This document shows, piece by piece, positions 24,652 through 28,540 of a stretch of 28,540 nt of DNA. Position 1 is the first letter of the stretch; every line of letters begins with the position of its first letter. Source of the DNA: Nitrospinota bacterium (GTDB lineage Bacteria > UBA8248); the NCBI GenBank assembly GCA_003506735.1, contig DNYS01000220.1, positions 1,866 to 30,405 of the forward strand, in the 5' to 3' direction. Position numbers and translations under genes: made by a program. The notes beneath the pieces were generated by a model, which worked only from the letters and a program-made list of their open reading frames with translations, had not been told where the DNA came from and did not search any database.

Positions 24652-25500
24652 TTGAAAGAGATTTCCGTGGGTCCGCTTAAAGACATTTATATCGAACGCG
24701 GCGGCGTTCGCCTCCACGGCCTCGATCACGGCGGTGCGGAGGGGCCCGTGATCCTGTTGCTCCACGGCGCCGTCGCCCACGCCCGCTGGTGGGACGCCGT
24801 GGCACCCGGGCTCGCCGGACTGGGCCGGCCCGTCGCCATCGACCTCCGGGGACACGGCGAAAGTGATTGGTCCGACGATTACGGCTACGAGGCCTTCACC
24901 GGGGACCTGGAGGCCTGGATCCGCTGGGCCGAATCGGAGGGCGGCGGCCCGCCCGGACTGGTGGCCCATTCCTTCGGGGGCGGAACGGCGCTCAAGCTGC
25001 ACGAACTCTCGCCCCCGGACCTCCGGTTTCTCGTCCTGGTGGACGTTCCCATCGAACTGAGCGAGCGCATCTTGGTCCCCATGCGGAAAATGGCCGCCCG
25101 GTCGAGCCGGCCCTGGGCCTCCAGGGAGCTGTTCGTCGAGAAATTCCATGTCGTTCCGGCCGGAGAGAATGCAGCGCTGGAGCTTCTCGCCCATATCGCC
25201 CGCCACAGCGTGCGCCCGCTCGATGACGGCACCTGGACGCTCAAGGCCGACAAATCGTTTCACAAAAACCGGAAAGTAACCGATTTCCGGCCCGGCTGGA
25301 TGCGGGTCGCCTCGCCCGCGATGCTAGTCGTGGGGGGGAAATCGGACCGCCTCACCGCCGAGGACTTGGACTGGCTCCGGACCCGCCGCCAGGATGTGCG
25401 AATCGAAACCATTCCGGGCGCCTACCATCATGTCCAATTGGACGAGCCCGAAGCATTTTTGACTTTGACCCTGGATTTTCTCTCCTCCATCCTTTCCTGA
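24652..25500 (+). CDS. Alpha/beta-fold hydrolase
   Basis: A 282-residue cytoplasmic hydrolase. It shows the oxyanion-hole motif LLLHGAVAHARWW (H38-G39), DLRGHGESDWS, the nucleophile elbow VAHSFGGG (S107), an Asp in VVGGKSDRLTAED and the catalytic His in IPGAYHHVQLDEPE. All three catalytic residues are therefore in place. Members hydrolyse esters, lactones, epoxides or C-C bonds; the substrate cannot be told. TTG 24652 is preferred because AAAGGAG (24636-24642) is at the right distance; an ATG at 24613 in the same frame lacks a ribosome site. It is preceded by the mrp operon but is probably transcribed separately or as read-through. Confidence 0.85.
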   Translation: MKEISVGPLKDIYIERGGVRLHGLDHGGAEGPVILLLHGAVAHARWWDAVAPGLAGLGRPVAIDLRGHGESDWSDDYGYEAFTGDLEAWIRWAESEGGGPPGLVAHSFGGGTALKLHELSPPDLRFLVLVDVPIELSERILVPMRKMAARSSRPWASRELFVEKFHVVPAGENAALELLAHIARHSVRPLDDGTWTLKADKSFHKNRKVTDFRPGWMRVASPAMLVVGGKSDRLTAEDLDWLRTRRQDVRIETIPGAYHHVQLDEPEAFLTLTLDFLSSILS

Positions 25501-25566
25501 CCGGCCCGACTGTGGCAATCTTCATGGCTGTTCACCCTGTCGAACGCGGTTCTGGATGAGGAAGCG

Positions 25567-25803
25567 ATGGCGGATTCGGATTTTTCGGCAAAAGACGAAG
25601 AAGACACATGACCCGTAACCGAGGAAGATTCCGCAAAAGAGAAAACCGGCGGAAAAAAGGAGGGTGCGGGCGAGGACGACCGGGGGGAGTTTCTCCTGAA
25701 CCTCCTCTCCACCTATTCGCGGAAGCGGCTTCTCCCGCTGGCCGACCTTCCCCGCGAGGACCTGATCCACGCCTTCCTCGGAGGGGGAATCCACACGCCG
25801 CGC
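25567..25803 (+). other. 5' extension of the diguanylate cyclase gene, with in-frame TGA
   Basis: In the frame of the GGDEF gene, an ATG at 25567 (GAGGAAG upstream) opens a coding stretch interrupted only by TGA at 25609-25611. On both sides the encoded protein has the same character, a Glu/Asp/Lys/Ser-rich linker (SAKDEEDT, stop, PVTEEDSAKEK). It then runs into a helical LLNLLSTYSRKRLLPL and on to the annotated start without another stop. Between the TGA and GTG 25804 no ATG, GTG or TTG occurs in frame. This looks like the original N terminus cut off by a nonsense change or a read error. Stop read-through is possible but unsupported. Confidence 0.5.
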
Positions 25804-26724
25804 GTGATGACTTTTTATCTGGGGGAGGACGATATATCGCGGCTATCCTCCCTCCTGTCCGTGCCCATCACCGAGAACTATCAGACCGTCACCCTCGATA
25901 CACTCAACGAGGTCAGCTCGAATCCGCCCCATATGCTCCTCGTCCACATGGAAAGCGTGGAAAACGAGGCGGAGAAAATCATCGGCAAGCTCATGGAGGT
26001 GCCAACCATGGGTTTTTCCTCCGTCGTCGCCCTCGTCAAGGATGATACCTCCCCCTACCTCCTAAACAGCCCGCCGTGGGCCCAGACCGTACTCCCCCTG
26101 AACCTGGTGGATCAGGCCTTCAAGAGACATATGAAAAACTTGCTGGACCTGGCCCACGCCCGGATGGATCTGGAGACCATCTACCTCGCCCACCGCGTCA
26201 GCCGCGAGCAGCTCCACGCGGTCCAGTACACCGACCCGCTAACGGGCCTGCTCAACCGCCGGGGGTTCGAGGACGCAGGCGCCCGGGAGCTCTCGCGTAC
26301 CATCCGGACAGGTCAAATCGTCGGGCTGGTCATCATCGACATCGATAAATTCAAGAACATCAACGATACCTACGGACACCCGGCCGGAGACGACATGCTC
26401 CGCCAGCTCGCCCAGATTCTCCGCGAGCAAACGCGTACGCTGGACCATGTATTCCGGTTCGGGGGAGAGGAATTCGGCATCCTTCTTCCGCACACGCCGA
26501 TGGATATGATGGTTCACGTATGCGAGAGAATCCGCCACATCGTCGAGGAAGAACACTTCATGGCCATGCCCAAGGCGGGAGCGGTGACGATCTGCCTGGG
26601 CGCCCTTTCGTTCGACTCTCAAAACCGGCCCACGCTGGAGACCGTCTACCCAGCGGCCGACACCCTTCTCTACCGGGCCAAGGAGGAAGGCCGGAACCGG
26701 GTCATTTCGGCCGTCTTCGAGTGA
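25804..26724 (+). CDS. Diguanylate cyclase with degenerate receiver-like N-terminal domain
   Basis: Makes the second messenger cyclic di-GMP from two GTP. Counting from GTG 25804 (306 residues), the C-terminal GGDEF domain starts at DPLTGLLNRRGF. It has IIDIDKFKNINDTYGHPAGDD, here VIIDIDKFKNINDTYGH, the active-site GGEEF at 220-224 and an inhibitory RxxD site (RTLD, 211-214) five residues before it, so product feedback is expected. The N-terminal 115 residues resemble a response-regulator receiver (LLVHMES at the phosphorylation strand, VVALVKDD later), but the phospho-acceptor Asp appears to be His. The domain is probably a pseudo-receiver. The real N terminus probably lies upstream at 25567, beyond an in-frame TGA. 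It converges on the cyclase-family gene. Confidence 0.85.
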   Translation: MMTFYLGEDDISRLSSLLSVPITENYQTVTLDTLNEVSSNPPHMLLVHMESVENEAEKIIGKLMEVPTMGFSSVVALVKDDTSPYLLNSPPWAQTVLPLNLVDQAFKRHMKNLLDLAHARMDLETIYLAHRVSREQLHAVQYTDPLTGLLNRRGFEDAGARELSRTIRTGQIVGLVIIDIDKFKNINDTYGHPAGDDMLRQLAQILREQTRTLDHVFRFGGEEFGILLPHTPMDMMVHVCERIRHIVEEEHFMAMPKAGAVTICLGALSFDSQNRPTLETVYPAADTLLYRAKEEGRNRVISAVFE

Positions 26725-26769
26725 GCGCCGGCGTATAATCCCGGGGAAGCCCCGCCCCGCCCGATTTCG

Positions 26770-27564
26770 CTACACAATCGCCACGGGACGGACGGGCGAG
26801 CCCGTACCCCCCCTGATTTTCAGCGGCATGGCCACGAAAAGAAATTCGTAGGTCTTCGTCCGGCTCAGTTCCTCGAGATTCGCGATTTCGAGCAGATGGA
26901 TTCCCGACTCCACCAGCATGTGGACGTGGACCGGGCTCGCGGGTTCGGGCCGGACCTCGACGCAGTAGGTGTCCGTGCCCACCATGCGAATCCCGCGGCC
27001 GGAAAGCCACCGGGCCCCGTCGATGTTGACGCCGGGCTGGCCGCTCTCTTGAAAGTAATAGTTCCGGCCCGGCCATTGCTGCATCTGGCCCGTCCGGACC
27101 AGGACGACATCGCCCGCCTCGATGCGCACCCCCTGGGCCTCCGCGACGGCCTCGAGTTCCTTGGGGCCGATCCCGAATCCCCCTTCGAGGATTTCCTTGT
27201 CCAGATGCGCCGTCACATCGAGCATCACCCCCCGCTGGACAAAGGGCGCCACCGTCTCGATGCCGTGCGCCTTCATGCCCTCGGTCTTGCTCTGGACATC
27301 CTTCACGGCGATCCCCCCGTGAAGCTTCATGTCCATGGAATAGTGGCTGAGGGCGTCGATGTGGGTTCCGGTGTGGCCCGTGCAAAAGATGGCTTCGACG
27401 GCCGAGCACGCCCCGCTGGGGAGCATCAGGTCGCCGTGCTCGCGGTTCAGCGTAAAACCGTACGGTGCATGAGTGGGAACGTGGGGCATTCCGGGAAACA
27501 GGTCCACCCCCAGGTCGAACACCTGGCTGCCTCGGACGAATGAGCATAAATCTTCATAGTTCAT
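26770..27564 (-). CDS. Cyclase-family metal-dependent hydrolase (kynurenine formamidase-like)
   Basis: A 264-residue member of the cyclase family, which includes kynurenine formamidase KynB. It has the metal motif HxGTHxDxxxH as GHTGTHIDALSHY (H64, H68, D70, H74), FDLGVDLFPGMP at the N terminus, GDVVLVRTGQM and VGTDTYCVE. These are the conserved parts of the fold, so it should be an active amide, formyl or lactone hydrolase. Without kyn genes nearby a tryptophan role is unsupported. ATG 27564 is chosen with GAGAG upstream; the longer open frame to 27681 begins with a segment rich in Pro and Cys and no ribosome site. Confidence 0.85.
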   Translation of the reverse strand: MNYEDLCSFVRGSQVFDLGVDLFPGMPHVPTHAPYGFTLNREHGDLMLPSGACSAVEAIFCTGHTGTHIDALSHYSMDMKLHGGIAVKDVQSKTEGMKAHGIETVAPFVQRGVMLDVTAHLDKEILEGGFGIGPKELEAVAEAQGVRIEAGDVVLVRTGQMQQWPGRNYYFQESGQPGVNIDGARWLSGRGIRMVGTDTYCVEVRPEPASPVHVHMLVESGIHLLEIANLEELSRTKTYEFLFVAMPLKIRGGTGSPVRPVAIV

Positions 27565-27712
27565 CGGCACTCTCAATGGATTCGGGGAATAGCAAAAAAA
27601 CTCTGGGCAAAATAGCTCTGGAATATCGGGTAGCCGCATCTTAGACTTCACGGGGCCACGCGGCAATGCCGGAATTTCCAATCCTACGACCAGCGACGGA
27701 GGAATATTTGAT

Positions 27713-28138
27713 TTGAGCCGAGCCCTAGCGTTTTTTCATCCCGCCCTCCAGACGTCGGCGCTCATTCTCGGGTTGTACCTGCTGGTCCTGGGCCTGCGGA
27801 TACGAAAGAGCCGCCGCCAGGGGGCCGGACCCCATACCGCCCGGCTGGCGGCCCATCATATGCGGCTGGCCAGATGCTTCACCGCGTGCCTCACGGCGGG
27901 CTACCTCCTGGGGCCGCTGGGGATGCGCTTCCTCCTGGGCGAGCCCGTTTTCGCCACCGCGCACAGCTATTTCGGCACCCTCTCCCTCTCCCTTTACCTG
28001 GGGACCGCCTACCTGGGCCGCAAGCTGCGCCTCGCCCCTGGCAGGGAGGATATCCGCCAGATTCATGCCTTTTGCGCGTTTATCGCCGTGTTCGTCTCGC
28101 TTCTGGTGGCGATTCTGGGGTTCCAGCTCCTGCCGTGA
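27713..28138 (+). CDS. Small four-helix membrane protein, DUF4079/cytochrome b561-like
   Basis: A 141-residue inner-membrane protein with four hydrophobic helices: FHPALQTSALILGLYLLVLGL, LARCFTACLTAGYLLG, TAHSYFGTLSLSLYLGTAYLG, and IHAFCAFIAVFVSLLVAILGF (quoted in part). Histidines fall near helix ends (FHP, AHH, TAHSYFG, QIHAF), as in b-type heme proteins of the b561 and DUF4079 type. Heme binding is inferred, not shown. TTG 27713 is the only start that fits; GGAGGA lies about 9 bases before it. It is divergent from the cyclase-family gene across 148 bases and precedes the NPC-repeat gene. Confidence 0.6.
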   Translation: MSRALAFFHPALQTSALILGLYLLVLGLRIRKSRRQGAGPHTARLAAHHMRLARCFTACLTAGYLLGPLGMRFLLGEPVFATAHSYFGTLSLSLYLGTAYLGRKLRLAPGREDIRQIHAFCAFIAVFVSLLVAILGFQLLP

Positions 28139-28371
28139 AAGAGGGGCGACGAATATAAAGCAAAACAAGCGCCTTCCCCCTGCTCTCTCTTATTTCCCCC
28201 TCTATCCAAGGAATAAGTCCCTAAATTAGGTGTTTCCAACTTAAGAGCGTTATCTATCTCATCATTCAAATAGGATACAATTCGGCAAAAGGATTGTTCT
28301 ATTACGGTGATTCGCCATTTCTGGGCGAGTTTTTCCGGATTTGATTCCAATCGCTCATTTACGGAGGTGAA

Positions 28372-28540
28372 ATGATCATGTTTCGACGGACCTTGACCCT
28401 CTCGCTCGGAGCGCTTTTCGCCCTGGCCCTCTCGGCGGCGGCGCCCATGGTGACGCCTGCCGATGCGGCAGCCAATCCGTGCGCGGCGAAGAACCCTTGC
28501 CCAGCCAATCCGTGCGCAGCCAAGAACCCCTGCGCGGCGA
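28372..28540 (+). CDS. Secreted Cys-rich protein with Asn-Pro-Cys repeats (partial, runs off the window)
   Basis: ATG 28372 (or ATG 28378, two codons on) follows a near-perfect ribosome site GGAGGTGA at 28363-28370. The first 34 or so residues form a signal peptide: basic FRR, a hydrophobic stretch LTLSLGALFALALSAAA, and a likely cut after PADA. The mature part is a repeat of NPCAAKNPC separated by PA, and continues to the window edge with no stop. Cys in every third to fifth position suggests metal binding, heme-independent (no CxxCH yet), or a disulfide-rich envelope protein. The family is not recognised. Upstream bases 28139-28371 are AT-rich and hold no other gene. Confidence 0.72.
   Translation, partial: MIMFRRTLTLSLGALFALALSAAAPMVTPADAAANPCAAKNPCPANPCAAKNPCAA
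28471..28540 (+). repeat. 33-base tandem repeat encoding ANPCAAKNPCP
   Basis: GCCAATCCGTGCGC at 28471 recurs at 28504, with AAGAACCC(T/C)TGC after each. This gives an 11-codon period with only a few synonymous changes. A third unit is starting when the window ends, so the array is longer than seen. Confidence 0.7.

Noticed and set aside
25609..25611. Selenocysteine at the TGA in the diguanylate cyclase gene
   Set aside because: The flanking region is an acidic linker with no redox motif. I see no clear selenocysteine-insertion hairpin just after the TGA.
28253..28281. Sigma70 promoter for the NPC-repeat gene with TACAAT at 28276-28281
   Set aside because: The -10-like hexamer has no plausible -35 at 16-18 bases and lies in generally AT-rich DNA.
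28063..28350. Minus-strand open frame of about 95 codons in the AT-rich gap before the NPC-repeat gene
   Set aside because: Its first 70 codons have protein-like composition, but it starts at a TTG with no ribosome site and runs antisense through the end of the DUF4079-like gene.

Overview
The window is a GC-rich, densely coded stretch of about 28.5 kb from a bacterial chromosome. It has no rRNA, tRNA, phage, insertion sequence or CRISPR. The gene repertoire (LivHMGF importer, CoA ligase, luciferase-like and short-chain oxidoreductases, cyclase-family hydrolase, ArsM, seven-gene Mrp antiporter) and frequent TTG/GTG starts fit an uncultured Gram-negative lineage of soil or marine type, such as the Tectomicrobia/Rokubacteria sphere. 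That placement is impression only. No gene-free stretch exceeds 300 bases.

Layout. (1) 1-3866: the tail of an unknown gene, then a branched-chain-amino-acid-type ABC importer (livH, livM, livG, livF) closed by a terminator. (2) 3859-5637, minus strand: a c-type cytochrome directly abutting a PaaK-like CoA ligase. (3) 5915-8054, plus strand: a divergent M20 hydrolase and an unrecognised protein built of two copies of one domain. (4) 8077-8847, minus: arsenite methyltransferase. (5) 9045-10022: a scar where an SDR gene (minus) and a nucleoside phosphorylase gene (plus) have both lost their 5' parts and are joined head to head. (6) 10019-14494, minus strand: a VOC protein and an orphan CoxS-type [2Fe-2S] subunit; a luciferase-like oxidoreductase, a DoxX protein and a TatD-like hydrolase ending in a terminator; and a membrane-anchored coiled-coil protein. 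(7) 14724-17165, plus: MoxR ATPase and CoxE-like VWA protein. (8) 17263-18580, minus: DUF4864 protein and lactonase-like MBL hydrolase. (9) 18750-24546, plus: complete mrpABCDEFG Na+/H+ antiporter operon. (10) 24652-28540: alpha/beta hydrolase, a diguanylate cyclase whose upstream extension carries an in-frame TGA, a cyclase-family hydrolase, a small DUF4079/b561-like membrane protein, and the start of a secreted protein made of Asn-Pro-Cys repeats.

How the genes work together. Most modules look like ordinary housekeeping or catabolism: uptake and CoA activation of carboxylates, hydrolysis of amides or lactones, ion homeostasis and arsenic detoxification. The unusual items are the duplicated-domain protein, the double-truncation junction near 9.7 kb, the interrupted diguanylate cyclase with a degenerate receiver, the orphan CoxS, and the NPC-repeat protein at the right edge. 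I did not find a convincing new multi-gene defence or mobile system.
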